In this document: piece after piece, positions 8,304 through 17,242 of the stretch
How the letters are laid out: each line of letters opens with the position of its first letter
How positions within the stretch are numbered: position 1 is the first letter of the stretch
Assembly (NCBI GenBank): GCA_016706685.1
Contig: JADJJE010000001.1
Span: 372,001-436,000, forward strand
Source: Sandaracinaceae bacterium
GTDB taxonomy: Bacteria; Myxococcota_A; Polyangia; Polyangiales; Houyiibacteriaceae
Direction of reading: 5' to 3'
Length of the DNA: 64,000 bases
Notes under the pieces: generated by a model
Told to the model about the DNA's origin: nothing
The model's database searches: none
What the model saw: the letters and a program-made list of their open reading frames with translations, nothing else
Made by a program: the position numbers and the translations under genes

Positions 8304-10133
8304 TCAGCCCGCGCCGTCGGCGTAGAAGCGCTCGATGACGGCCGAGTACTTGTCGGCGATGACGTTGCGCCGGAGCTTCATGGTGGCCGTCAGCTCGCCG
8401 CCCTCCACGCTGAACTCCGCGGGCAGGACCTCGAACTTCTTGATGGTCTGGTAGCGCGCCACCTTGGCGTTGCACTGCCGCTCGATCTGGTCTTCCAGGT
8501 AGTCGCGCAGCTTGCGGTTGCCGGCCAGCTCGCGCGCGCTGCTGGCGCCCACGCCGATGCGCTCGCGCAGCGCAGCCAGGCCCTCGGGGTCCAGCGTGAT
8601 CAACGCTGCGAGGTACGGCTTGCGATCGCCCACCACCACCACCTGCCCCACTCCGTCGATGCCGCCGATCAGGTGCTCGAGCTCCACGGGCGCCACGTTC
8701 TTTCCGCCCGCCGTGATGAGCAGCTCCTTGATGCGTCCCGTGATCTTCACGTTGCCTTCGTCGTCGAAGGCGCCGATGTCGCCGGTCTTGAGCCAGCCGT
8801 CTTCGGTGAACAGCGCCGCCGTCTCGGCGGGCATGTGCAGGTAGCCCTTGGTGTTGAGCGTGCCGCCCACCTGGATCTCGCCGTCGTCCGCGATGCGGAT
8901 CTGCGCGCAGGACAGCGGGCGCCCCACCGTGCCGAAGCGCGGGCGCAACGGGTGCGTGAGGGTGCACAGGCCGCTGGTCTCGCTCAGCCCGTAGGCCTCG
9001 TGGATGCCGATGCCGAGCGACGCGAAGAAGCGCTGGGTGCTGACCGCGATGGGCGCCGAGCCGGTGATGGCCACGCGCAGGCGGTCGAGCCCGAGCGCCG
9101 TCTTGACCTTGTCCACCACCAGCTTGCGCGCCAGGAAGCGGCGCGGCGTCATGTGGCTGCGCAGCCCGCGCTCCACCTGCACGTCGAAGGCGGCCAGCTC
9201 GGAGGCCATGCCGAAGTCCACGATGCGCTTGGCGTTGCCCGTCTTGGCACCCAGGTTGGCGCGCAGCGCGTCCTCGAACTTCTCCCACACGCGCGGCACC
9301 CCCAGGAACACCGTGGGGCGCACGTCGGTGAGGTACTCCTTGATGTGCGCGAGGTCGGGGCAGAAGTAGACCTGCCCGCCCACCATGAGCGTGGCCACGT
9401 TGGTGATGAGCTGCTCGGCCTGGTGGCACAGCGGCAGGTAGCTGATGCAGTGGTAGGCGTCGGGCTCCGACATGAACGGCGCCCACTCGAGGATGCTGGC
9501 GCCCACCGCGAGCTGTCCCTGGTGGCTGAGCTCCACGGCCTTGGGCACGCCGGTGGTGCCCGACGTGTAGATCAGCATGCAGGTGGCCGCGGGGTCGATG
9601 GACGCCATGCGGGCGTCGATGAGGTCACGTCGCGCAGCGCGCCCGTCACCCAGCAGCTGGTCGAAGGAGCGCAGGCGCCCGGCCGCGCGCGGGTGCAGCG
9701 CCTCGTCCAGCAGGTCGAAGGTGATGATGTGCTCGAGCGCCGGGAACGCGCCCTCGGCCTCGGCCGCCAGCAGCTTGTCCACCTGCGCGGCGCCGTCGGC
9801 GATGAGGATGCGCGCGCGGCTGTGCTGCACGATGTACGCCGCCTGCGCCGCCGTGTTGGTGACGTAGATGGGCGCCGGGATGCCCTGCGCCGCCTGGATG
9901 GCGAACTGGCACTGCACCCACTCGGGCCGGTTGGCGCCCACGATGGCCACGCACTCGCCCGGCTGGTGGCCGAGCTCCACCAGGGCAGCCCCGAGCGCGC
10001 GCACGCGCTGGAAGTACTGCGACCAGGAGAGCGCCTGCCACCGGCCGGCGCGCTTCTCGTTGAGCGCGGGGGCGTCGGGCGTGGTGGCGGCCCAATGAGC
10101 GAGCCGGTCGACCAGGGTGCTCGGGGAGGTCAT
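8304..10133 (-). CDS. Long-chain acyl-CoA synthetase (AMP-forming)
   Basis: A 609-residue adenylate-forming enzyme. The P-loop-like IYTSGTTGVPKAVELSH motif is near residue 186. AYGLSETSG provides the A5 motif, GWLKTGDIGAFDDEGNVKITGR the hinge/A7-A8 region, and KYQTIKKFEVL plus LTATMKLRRNVI the C-terminal lysine region. This is the long-chain (FadD15/FACL) type with an extended N-terminus. It activates fatty acids to acyl-CoA for degradation or lipid synthesis. I chose the ATG at 10133 because an earlier one at 10163 only adds MFPRVPRCRP. The AraC-type regulator gene lies 60 bases upstream on the same strand. Confidence 0.9.
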   Translation of the reverse strand: MTSPSTLVDRLAHWAATTPDAPALNEKRAGRWQALSWSQYFQRVRALGAALVELGHQPGECVAIVGANRPEWVQCQFAIQAAQGIPAPIYVTNTAAQAAYIVQHSRARILIADGAAQVDKLLAAEAEGAFPALEHIITFDLLDEALHPRAAGRLRSFDQLLGDGRAARRDLIDARMASIDPAATCMLIYTSGTTGVPKAVELSHQGQLAVGASILEWAPFMSEPDAYHCISYLPLCHQAEQLITNVATLMVGGQVYFCPDLAHIKEYLTDVRPTVFLGVPRVWEKFEDALRANLGAKTGNAKRIVDFGMASELAAFDVQVERGLRSHMTPRRFLARKLVVDKVKTALGLDRLRVAITGSAPIAVSTQRFFASLGIGIHEAYGLSETSGLCTLTHPLRPRFGTVGRPLSCAQIRIADDGEIQVGGTLNTKGYLHMPAETAALFTEDGWLKTGDIGAFDDEGNVKITGRIKELLITAGGKNVAPVELEHLIGGIDGVGQVVVVGDRKPYLAALITLDPEGLAALRERIGVGASSARELAGNRKLRDYLEDQIERQCNAKVARYQTIKKFEVLPAEFSVEGGELTATMKLRRNVIADKYSAVIERFYADGAG

Positions 10134-10193
10134 GGGCCTGCACCGTGGCACGCGCGGGAACATGCGTCGAACGCCGTTGCGAAAGTGATCCGG

Positions 10194-11213
10194 TCAGCCA
10201 CGAGGCATGCGCGGATTTGCCCGAAACGCGGTGGGTGTGTTGCCCGTCCAGCGCCGGAACGCGCGCGTGAAGCCGCTCTGCTCGGCGAACCCCAGCCGGA
10301 AGGCCACCTCGGCGAGCGGGATGCTGGCGTCGGCCACGTAGCGGCGGCCCAGCTCGGCGCGCGTCTCGTCCACCAGCAAGAGGAAGCTGGTGCCCTCCTC
10401 GGCCAGGCGCCGCTGGAGCGTCTTGTCGCCCAGGTGCAGCTGCTTGGCGATGGCGGCGCGCTGCGGCTCGCCCAGCGAGAGCCGCGCGATCACGGCCTCC
10501 CGCACCTGGTCGCCCACGCGGGACCCGTCGAAGCGCGCGAGGTAGCTGCGCACCACCGTGTCGCTGGCCAGCGCCAGCGCGGGGTTGGCCATGGGCAACG
10601 GGCGGTGGACCAGCTCCTGCGGCACCAGGAAGGCATCACGGTCCGCGCCGAACGTGATGTGAGGGCCGAAGAAGGACTCGTACGTGGACAGGCTCGCGGG
10701 CGCCGGCACGTGCCTCAGCCAGAGACGCGCAGCCAGCAGGTCGTCGCCCGTGAGCAGCCTGCCCATCTTGAGCGACGCCGCCACGTAGAGGTCCACGGAC
10801 TGCGGCACCAGCGCGACCCCCGCGTGTACGCGCAGCGTCTGCACCAGGCCCTCGGGCGTCTCCGTGATCACCAGCTCGACGGCGTCGGTCACCACCCGCG
10901 AGAAGCGTGCGCCGCGGCGCATGGCGTCGCCCAGGGTGTCGCTCGCCAGGATGGCGAGGCCCAGGCTGACGAAGGTGGTGGGCTGCACGTAGCGGGACGC
11001 GTGCAGCCCGAGGCAGGGGTCACCCGTGCGCGCCACCGCGAGGCGCCAGAGACGCTCGGTGGCGGGCACCGGATGCCGCCCGTTGGGGTCCGCCAGCACG
11101 CTGGGCGAGAGTCCGGCTTCCGCGAACAGCCCGGGCACATCCACCCCACGCTCCTCGAGCGTGCGCGCCAGCGCCAGCGCCCACGTGTTCAGGGTGGTGG
11201 CCTCACGCGGCAT
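10194..11213 (-). CDS. AraC family transcriptional regulator with Arabinose_bd-like N-domain
   Basis: A 339-residue regulator. The N-terminal ~210 residues resemble the ligand-binding domain found in OruR/AraC-type regulators (LARTLEERGVDVPGLFAEAGL at 11-31, then GRHPVPATERLWRLAV). The C-terminal ~90 residues form the double helix-turn-helix: AIAKQLHLGDKTLQRRLAEEG, then IPLAEVAFRLGFAEQSGFTRAFRRW and TGNTPTAFR. Because it is followed after 60 bases by the acyl-CoA synthetase and divergent from the GST-like gene, it probably controls one or both in response to a fatty-acid or aromatic ligand. That is inference from position. Confidence 0.88.
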   Translation of the reverse strand: MPREATTLNTWALALARTLEERGVDVPGLFAEAGLSPSVLADPNGRHPVPATERLWRLAVARTGDPCLGLHASRYVQPTTFVSLGLAILASDTLGDAMRRGARFSRVVTDAVELVITETPEGLVQTLRVHAGVALVPQSVDLYVAASLKMGRLLTGDDLLAARLWLRHVPAPASLSTYESFFGPHITFGADRDAFLVPQELVHRPLPMANPALALASDTVVRSYLARFDGSRVGDQVREAVIARLSLGEPQRAAIAKQLHLGDKTLQRRLAEEGTSFLLLVDETRAELGRRYVADASIPLAEVAFRLGFAEQSGFTRAFRRWTGNTPTAFRANPRMPRG

Positions 11214-11309
11214 GCTGTGCGGTCCTCCCCCCGGTCGAATGTCCTGCGGCGCGCATGGCTTGTCCCGCAAAGGTAAGACGAATGCCCGCTGCGCTCCTAG
11301 GGTGAACGC

Positions 11310-12434
11310 ATGAACCACGCGCTCACGAACCATCCCCACGTGCTCTTGGGCTGGGAGCTCTCCTACTTCAGCGGCAAGGTCCGCTCGTATCTGCGCTTCA
11401 AGGAGGTCCCCTTCGTGGAGCGCCCCATCGACTTCATCGGCTTCCGCTTTCGAGCACCACGCGCGACGGGGGCGGCCGCCATCCCCATCGTCATCACGCC
11501 GGAGGGGACGTGGCTGCAGGACTCGAGCGCCATCCTGGACGCGCTCGAGGTGCGCTTCCCCGAGCGCGGCATCGTGCCCGGCACGCCGGTGCAGCGCTTC
11601 GTGGCCTACCTGCTGGAGCTGTGGGGCGACGAGTTCTGGATCCCGGCGGGCATGCACACGCGCTGGAGCCACGCCGAGAACTACCCGCTGTTCGAGCGCG
11701 AGGTGGGCGGTCACCTGCTGCCGTGGCTGCCGCGCGCGCTGCAGGACCGCGCAGCGGCCCACGCGGCCGGGATGATGCGCGGCCACCTGCCGGGCGTGGG
11801 CATCGTGCCCGCCCAGGTGCCCACCCTGGACGCATGGATCGCGCAGACGCTGGACCAGCTGGAGGCGCACTTCGCGGTGCACCCGTACCTGCTGGGAGGC
11901 CGCCCCACCCTGGCGGACTTCGGCTTGATCGCACCGCTCTACGGGCACCTGGGCCGCGACCCTTGGCCCAAGCGCGAGCTGATCGCCAAGCGGCCGCACG
12001 TGCGCGCGTACATCGAGCGCATGGCGCGCCCAGCGCAAGCGGACGGAGAGCTGGAGGCCGACGACGCCATCCCGGAGACGCTGGTGCCCATCGTGAGCGC
12101 CGCGCTGCGCGAGCTGCTGCCGTTCGTGGCGGGCACGCGTGACGAGCTGCTGCGCTTCATGGCGGAGCAGGGAGGCCACAAGCCCGTGCCGCGAGGGCTC
12201 GGCCCGGTGGAGCACCCGCTGGGCACGGGGCGCTATTCGCGGGCCGCCCTGCCCTACGTGCTGTGGATGCTCCAGCGCATGCGCGACGCACAGCGTGACG
12301 GCACTCCGGTGGAGCAAGCCCGGCTGCGCACGTTCCTGCAGGGCTTCGATGCCGAGGGCTGGCTGGACCTCGAGGTGCCGCGCGTCACACGCGTGGGGCT
12401 GCGCGTGGCGCTGACGCCGGAGGGGCAGCGATGA
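11310..12434 (+). CDS. Glutathione S-transferase-like protein with C-terminal extension
   Basis: A 374-residue protein. Residues ~8-85 form a thioredoxin-like GST N-domain (HVLLGWELSYFSGKVRSYLRFKEV; the usual catalytic Ser/Cys region reads SYFSGKVR, and IPIVITPEGTWLQDSSAILDAL is the glutathione-site cis-Pro and D-S). Residues ~105-240 match the helical GST C-domain (HPYLLGGRPTLADFGLIAPLYGHLG). The last ~120 residues have no clear family. The length is well above the usual 200-230. Its stop overlaps the SDR start by 4 bases (ATGA), so the two are translationally coupled. Confidence 0.75.
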   Translation: MNHALTNHPHVLLGWELSYFSGKVRSYLRFKEVPFVERPIDFIGFRFRAPRATGAAAIPIVITPEGTWLQDSSAILDALEVRFPERGIVPGTPVQRFVAYLLELWGDEFWIPAGMHTRWSHAENYPLFEREVGGHLLPWLPRALQDRAAAHAAGMMRGHLPGVGIVPAQVPTLDAWIAQTLDQLEAHFAVHPYLLGGRPTLADFGLIAPLYGHLGRDPWPKRELIAKRPHVRAYIERMARPAQADGELEADDAIPETLVPIVSAALRELLPFVAGTRDELLRFMAEQGGHKPVPRGLGPVEHPLGTGRYSRAALPYVLWMLQRMRDAQRDGTPVEQARLRTFLQGFDAEGWLDLEVPRVTRVGLRVALTPEGQR

Positions 12435-13276
12435 GCGGCGCGTTCGACGGCAAGCGCGTGCTGGTCACCGGCGCGTCGAGCGGCATCGGGCGCGCGGTGG
12501 CGCTGGCCTTCGCGCACGCAGGCGCGCGCCTGGTGTTGGTCTCCCGGCGCGAGGGCGCGCTCGACATGGTGGCCAGCGAGGTGGAGCAACGCGGCCACGC
12601 CCGACCGCGGGTGCTGGCCGCCGACCTGAGCAAACGGGGCGTGGCCGCCATGGTGGCCGACGAGGCGCGCGCCCACGGTGGCCGCGTGGACATCTTGGTC
12701 AACAACGCGGGCGCCGGCATCGCGGGCACCCAGCTCGGCGTGGCGGACGACGACGACGCGCGGGCGCTCTTCGAGACCAACTACTGGTCGCCGCTGGCGC
12801 TCGCGCGCGGGCTCTTCGGCGACGCGTCGCCTACTCACGAGTTCAGCATCGTGAACGTGAGCTCGCTGATCGCGGGCTTCCCCGTGGCCACGGCGGGGCA
12901 CTACTCGTCATCCAAGTCGGCCCTGGCGCTGGCCACCGAGGCGCTGCGGCTCGAGCTGGTGGGACGGCCAGCCCGCGTGCTGCACGTGATCCCCGGGCCC
13001 GTGGAGACGCCCATGTTGGCCGACCTGCGGAGCGTGCGCGGCGCCGCGAAGATGGTGGAGCGCTTGCCGCGTGCACAGCCGGAGGAGCTGGCCACCGGCA
13101 TCCTCCGGGCGCTCGAGAACGACGAGGGAACACTGGTCATGCCGCGCTCGCTCGGCTTCGTGCGGCACCTTCCGACGGTCATGCTGGCCCTCGGTCAGAA
13201 GCGGGCGCGACCGCTGCGGGAAGTCAGGCCGGCGCCATCATCTTCGCCATCTTCGACTTCATCAGGCACTCCATGA
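12431..13276 (+). CDS. Short-chain dehydrogenase/reductase
   Basis: A 281-residue classical SDR. The NAD(P)-binding TGASSGIG is at residues 13-20, VNNAG near 94-98, the catalytic Ser in VSSLIAG, and HYSSSKSALA gives the YxxxK pair (near residues 158-162). The family oxidises or reduces alcohol/ketone pairs; the substrate is unknown. The C-terminus is Ser/Pro-rich (RPAPSSSPSSTSSGTP) and reads 53 bases into the convergent ABC1 gene, so the true functional protein may be shorter. It is coupled to the GST-like gene. Confidence 0.85.
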   Translation: MSGAFDGKRVLVTGASSGIGRAVALAFAHAGARLVLVSRREGALDMVASEVEQRGHARPRVLAADLSKRGVAAMVADEARAHGGRVDILVNNAGAGIAGTQLGVADDDDARALFETNYWSPLALARGLFGDASPTHEFSIVNVSSLIAGFPVATAGHYSSSKSALALATEALRLELVGRPARVLHVIPGPVETPMLADLRSVRGAAKMVERLPRAQPEELATGILRALENDEGTLVMPRSLGFVRHLPTVMLALGQKRARPLREVRPAPSSSPSSTSSGTP

Positions 13277-14555
13277 TGATGGGCTGCGCCAGCACCAGCC
13301 CGTTGATCTTGTCGTCGAGCGCGGTGAACACGCCCGCCAGGAGCCCGAACATGCGGCCATACAGGATGATGTCCTGAGGGATGGTCACGTTCTCGATGCG
13401 CCCCACCACGCCCTGCACGTCGGCCTTGATCTTGTCGAAGTCCAGCGTGCGTGCCTCGGACGGTGACATCTCGAAGTACTTGTCGAAGAACTCCACGATG
13501 AGCGGCTTGGCGTGGCCCATGTCGCTCTCGCTCATGACGCCCATGTCCACCACGGCCCGCATGAAGCCCTCCACGTCACGCACCATGTAGGCGAAGGACG
13601 CGGTGAGCATCTTGTCCTGGAACGCCGCGGGCAGCTCCTTCACCTGACCGAAGTCCAGGATGCACACCTCGGAGCGCTCGCCGTTGCCACCGAAGAGGAT
13701 GTTGCCGGGGTGCGGGTCGCTCTGGAACACACCGTCCACGAACACCATGTGCGTGAACGCGTGGATGATGCGCCGCATGAGCTCGTGGATGTCCACGCCC
13801 AGCTCCTGGACCTTCTTGCGGTCCGTGATCTTGTGCCCCTCGAACCACGTGGTGCAGATGATGTTGCGGGTGGTGTACTCGGGCAGCACGCGCGGGATGA
13901 CCACGTTGGGCAAGCCGCTCAAGTTCGCGTGGATGGTCTGCGTGAAGCGCGCCTCCTGCTCGTAGTCGAGCTCGGCCGTGAGCGCCTTGCTCATCTCCTC
14001 CGCGATGACGCGCAGGCCGATCTTGGGCACGAAGATGTTGAACATCGGCACCACGCGCCGCATGAGCCCGAGGTCCACCGCGAGCTGCTGCTCCACGTCG
14101 GCGTACTTGATCTTGAGCGCCACGTCCTGGCCGTCCTTGGTGCGCGCGCGGTGCACCTGGCCGAAGCTCGCAGCGTTGCGCGCCTCGTGTTCGATGGCGG
14201 CGAAGATCTCGTCGGGCGGCGCCCCGAGCTCCGTGGCCAGGCGCCCCTCCACGTCGCTCCAGGGCAGGGGGTCCACCTTGTCCTGCAGCTTCGACAACGT
14301 GCGCGTCCACTCCACCGGCGCCACGTCCACCCGCACGCTGATGAGCTGGCCGATCTTGATGAGGCCTCCGCGCATGCGCACCGCCAGGCGGTAGAAGCGG
14401 TCGGCGCTCCACTGGTGCACCCGTGACCAGGCCGCGCGGCGGGCGGGGACCCGCAGCTTTCCGCGCAGCCAAAGGTAGAGGTACGCGAAGTAGATGGGGA
14501 AGAGCGCCGCGGCGACGCGTGTGCCGCGTCCGGCGGCCATGAAGAAGCTGCGCAT
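13224..14555 (-). CDS. ABC1/UbiB-family atypical kinase
   Basis: A 443-residue protein of the ABC1/AarF/UbiB family. The signature KIGQ (in GGLIKIGQLIS) replaces the canonical kinase Gly-loop. Then follow a catalytic-lobe Lys in DVALKIKY, the ExD-type ELDYEQEARF, the FQSDPHPGNILF loop with the catalytic Asp/Asn and CILDFGQVKEL as the DFG motif. Such proteins support isoprenoid-quinone or lipid metabolism by ATPase activity. A hydrophobic stretch near the N-terminus (FPIYFAYLYLWL) suggests membrane association. I chose the ATG at 14555 (MRSFFMAAGR); 14591 and 14540 are also possible. It overlaps the convergent SDR gene by 53 bases. Confidence 0.9.
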   Translation of the reverse strand: MRSFFMAAGRGTRVAAALFPIYFAYLYLWLRGKLRVPARRAAWSRVHQWSADRFYRLAVRMRGGLIKIGQLISVRVDVAPVEWTRTLSKLQDKVDPLPWSDVEGRLATELGAPPDEIFAAIEHEARNAASFGQVHRARTKDGQDVALKIKYADVEQQLAVDLGLMRRVVPMFNIFVPKIGLRVIAEEMSKALTAELDYEQEARFTQTIHANLSGLPNVVIPRVLPEYTTRNIICTTWFEGHKITDRKKVQELGVDIHELMRRIIHAFTHMVFVDGVFQSDPHPGNILFGGNGERSEVCILDFGQVKELPAAFQDKMLTASFAYMVRDVEGFMRAVVDMGVMSESDMGHAKPLIVEFFDKYFEMSPSEARTLDFDKIKADVQGVVGRIENVTIPQDIILYGRMFGLLAGVFTALDDKINGLVLAQPIIMECLMKSKMAKMMAPA

Positions 14556-14626
14556 GCAGGGTGATAGACCTACCACCGTAGGGGTGGGCAAGCGGGCGGC
14601 GGTGAGGGGGGCAGCGCCGCGGCCGC

Positions 14627-15361
14627 TCAGACGGGCTTCACGGAGAAGACCTCCACGTCCACGCCGGGCGAGTAGTGCACCAGCGCGGGTGGACGCACCG
14701 TCACGCCGGGCAGGCCCGCGGCCGCAACGAGCCCGTCGCTCACCGAGAGCACCTCGGCCACGTGCGCCGGGTACGGCACGTGGTGCACCTGCCCGCGGTG
14801 CAGCTTCCCGCCGCGCACGTTGTAGAGGTAGTAGCGCTCCAGCAAGAAGAACTCGAGGCTGCCCAGCTGCGGCTCCGGCAGCACGTCGCCGATGCGGCAG
14901 CGGATCTGCGAGTGGACGCCGCCGGCGCGGCGCACGCTGTCATAGGCCAGCTCGTCGCCCACCTTCACGTGACCCTCGTTGTCGGCGCCGCTCATGCGGG
15001 CGTGGTGGTACGGCAGCCCCCAGCCGTTGCGCGCGGCCTGCACCGCCAGCCAGCTGCTGGCCTCGAGCGAGAAGAAGTACACCCCGGGTGCGTCGCCCTG
15101 GTGGTGCACGTAGGTGCGCAGGTTGGTCTCGTAGAAGTCGAACGCGGGCCCGGGCCACCACGAGGGCCGGATGCCGCGCATCAAGAACGGCACCACGCCC
15201 ACGTAGGCGCGCCCTTCGAAGAGGTCGAGCTCCAGCTGCGGCGGCACCAGCGCGCGCAGCGCGGCCACGTCCACCTCCCAGTGCAAGAAGAGCAGGTCGC
15301 GCCAGCGCTGGGTGCCGGCGTTGCCGCCTGCGGGGCGACGAGTGGGGGCGACGCGATCCAT
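14627..15361 (-). CDS. DUF2071 family protein (YqjF-like)
   Basis: A 244-residue protein resembling the YqjF/DUF2071 group: WRDLLFLHWEVDVAALRALVP at the start, AYVGVVPFLMRGIRP, ETNLRTYVHHQG, GVYFFSLEASSWLAVQAAR and GLPYHHARM. The family is uncharacterised and has an acetoacetate-decarboxylase-like fold according to family knowledge. The start at 15361 (MDRVAPT) follows the TRAP-type gene by 32 bases. It is 71 bases upstream of the ABC1 kinase on the same strand. Confidence 0.8.
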   Translation of the reverse strand: MDRVAPTRRPAGGNAGTQRWRDLLFLHWEVDVAALRALVPPQLELDLFEGRAYVGVVPFLMRGIRPSWWPGPAFDFYETNLRTYVHHQGDAPGVYFFSLEASSWLAVQAARNGWGLPYHHARMSGADNEGHVKVGDELAYDSVRRAGGVHSQIRCRIGDVLPEPQLGSLEFFLLERYYLYNVRGGKLHRGQVHHVPYPAHVAEVLSVSDGLVAAAGLPGVTVRPPALVHYSPGVDVEVFSVKPV

Positions 15362-15393
15362 GGGCCGAGCATGCCGCACGCGGCGCGCGCTGA

Positions 15394-16416
15394 CTACGGC
15401 GCCTGCACGATGGCCCGGATGCGGTCCACCTGGGCGCGCGAATAGAGCCGGCCCACCAAGGCGTCGTTGGCGCGCGTGCCGGTGGCATCCCAGGCCGCGC
15501 GATGGGGCTCCATGTCCACCACCGTCAGCCGCCTCCGGAGCGTCTCGGTGGCGCGGTCGTCGAGGCGCCGCCCGGCCCTCCGGAACGTGCTCTGCTGGCT
15601 GCGCCCCTGCGCCAGCATGTGCTCGCGCAGGGCCTGCGGCACGAGCGCCAGTCGGTCGCTGCGCACCACGATGGCGCCCACGATGACCCCGTTGGCCTGC
15701 TCGCTCATGAAGCGCAGGCGCCCGTGCCACTGCATGGCCACGGCCGTGACGCTGGACGCCACCACGGTGTCCACCATGCCGGTGGAGAGCGCCGGCAGCA
15801 CCTCGTTCACGCTGAGCGGCACACCGGTGGCGCCGGTGGCGTTCACGAAGGCCTCCATGGTGGGTGAGTCACGCCAGATCCACGGGCGCCCGGCGCGCAT
15901 GTCGCTGGGCCGCTCGATGCGGCGCGTGGAGAACAGGCGAATGCGCCCGGCGTCTCCCCAGCCGAGGATGGTGAAGCCCTCCCGCTGGAAAGCGCGGTTG
16001 AGCTCGCCCTGGAGCTGGCCACGCACCCGGTCGAGCTCCGCATACGACGTGATGAGCCCGGGCGCCTGCAGCACCAGCACCTCCCGCGCGATGGTGCCGA
16101 GGCCCACCGAGGTGAGCGCTGCGCCGTCCATTTGCCCATCGCGAAGCTTGCGTACGATGGTGCGCTCGTCGCCCGCCGCGCCGCCGCCGAACAGGCGCAC
16201 GCGCACCTGACCGGAGGAGCGGTCCGAGAGGTCACGGTCCATGTCCGCGAAGCCCCGCCCGAGCGGCGAGTCGGCCGGCGCCAGCGTGGCGAAGCGCAGC
16301 TCGAGAGGCGCTGTGGCCTGAGCGCGCAGCGGGGCCACGTCGCAGGGCAGCGCCAGCAGCGAGAGCGCCAACAGCGAGAGCGCGCACGCGCCTGGGGTGA
16401 GCCGGCGCGGGCGCAT
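15394..16416 (-). CDS. TRAP-type solute-binding protein, DctP family
   Basis: A 340-residue periplasmic binding protein. It has a signal peptide (ACALSLLALSLLALPCDV, cleavage near LRAQ) and the DctP-type fold: LRFATLAPADSPLGRGFADM, GQVRVRLFGGGAAGDERTIVRKLRDGQMDGAAL, FTILGWGDAGRIRLFSTRRI. The DctP signature Arg is in the R-P-x-D-M-R-A-G-R-P-W segment. In TRAP systems it delivers organic acids to DctQM permeases. No permease gene is nearby, so it may work with a distant transporter or another role. The start ATG at 16416 directly follows the stop of the 16419-17123 gene, and an in-frame GTG at 16422 is also possible. Confidence 0.85.
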   Translation of the reverse strand: MRPRRLTPGACALSLLALSLLALPCDVAPLRAQATAPLELRFATLAPADSPLGRGFADMDRDLSDRSSGQVRVRLFGGGAAGDERTIVRKLRDGQMDGAALTSVGLGTIAREVLVLQAPGLITSYAELDRVRGQLQGELNRAFQREGFTILGWGDAGRIRLFSTRRIERPSDMRAGRPWIWRDSPTMEAFVNATGATGVPLSVNEVLPALSTGMVDTVVASSVTAVAMQWHGRLRFMSEQANGVIVGAIVVRSDRLALVPQALREHMLAQGRSQQSTFRRAGRRLDDRATETLRRRLTVVDMEPHRAAWDATGTRANDALVGRLYSRAQVDRIRAIVQAP

Positions 16417-16418
16417 GG

Positions 16419-17123
16419 TCACGAGCCCCCGTAGCGCGCCAACACCAGATCCAGCAGCGGCCCGATGCCTTCGCCTTCGTCGATGCCCACGCAGGTGGTG
16501 CCCGTGGACTGCAGCATCTTCAGCAGCGGGCGGCCATAAGGCGTGTCGTCGCCCCACACCACGCCCAGCGCGTTGTCGGGCAGGTCTTTCATGCACTGCG
16601 CCAGGATCTCGTCGCCCATGGCGGGCGCCGCCGTGCCGTCCACCACCACCAACAGGGGCTGCACGGTGAAGACGCTCTTGCGCAGCTCGCGCTCGCTCAT
16701 GGCAGAGGACACGTAGACGCGGTCATCGCCCAGCGAGGCCACCAAGCGCTCTGCGAACCGGAACTTGGACGACACGACCAGGACGCTCACCGGCGCGGCG
16801 AAGACCACGGGCATCATCAGCGTGCGCTCGACGTCGTCGTCGAGGTCCACGTCGATCTCGAGGGGCACCTCGGTGCCGGTCCGGTCGCCGCGCACCAGCA
16901 CCTGCTCGATGCGCGCCATGACCTCGTCCGTGACGTCCTGGCCCACCTTGGCCGTGAGGGCGGCGGCCAGCGGACCCCGGCAGAGCGCCAGCACCGCGTC
17001 GCGGTCCTTGGGCAGCTCGTCCACGTCGCGCAGCGCGCGGAAAATCATGGCCGTTGCGAGCTCGGTGGGGAGGGCTCCCTCGAGCACCTCGCGCACCACG
17101 TGGACCTCTTGTTGAATCTGCAT
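16419..17123 (-). CDS. Hypothetical protein, possible degenerate receiver domain
   Basis: A 234-residue protein I do not recognise. The N-terminal ~110 residues are helical and charged (EVHVVREVLEGALPTELATAMIFRAL). The C-terminal ~120 residues alternate hydrophobic strands and helices (PVSVLVVSSKFRFAERLVASLG, PLLVVVDGTAAPAMGDEILAQC, ALGVVWGDDTPYGRPLLKML), reminiscent of a CheY-like receiver that keeps a D in the VVVDG position. No DNA-binding domain follows. The ATG at 17123 is chosen; earlier starts would run into the purC promoter region. It overlaps translationally with the TRAP gene downstream. Confidence 0.55.
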   Translation of the reverse strand: MQIQQEVHVVREVLEGALPTELATAMIFRALRDVDELPKDRDAVLALCRGPLAAALTAKVGQDVTDEVMARIEQVLVRGDRTGTEVPLEIDVDLDDDVERTLMMPVVFAAPVSVLVVSSKFRFAERLVASLGDDRVYVSSAMSERELRKSVFTVQPLLVVVDGTAAPAMGDEILAQCMKDLPDNALGVVWGDDTPYGRPLLKMLQSTGTTCVGIDEGEGIGPLLDLVLARYGGS

Positions 17124-17242
17124 CGGCCGCTCAACGATAACAGAACCCGTGAGTTGGGTGGTCAAGTGTCTTTGCGCGTGCAGGGAAGCGGCAACGCTGC
17201 TAGATCGACCGCCCCCCAACCCCTCACCAATCGGAGCGCGCT

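Noticed and set aside
8673..11276. Plus-strand open frame of 867 codons
   Set aside because: It is antisense to the acyl-CoA synthetase and AraC genes, is mostly His/Gly/Arg/Val-rich shadow sequence without any domain, and such frames are expected in 70% GC DNA.
11214..12317. Upstream extension of the AraC regulator
   Set aside because: It runs antisense through the GST-like gene and lacks regulator similarity. The ATG at 11213 gives a complete AraC-family protein.
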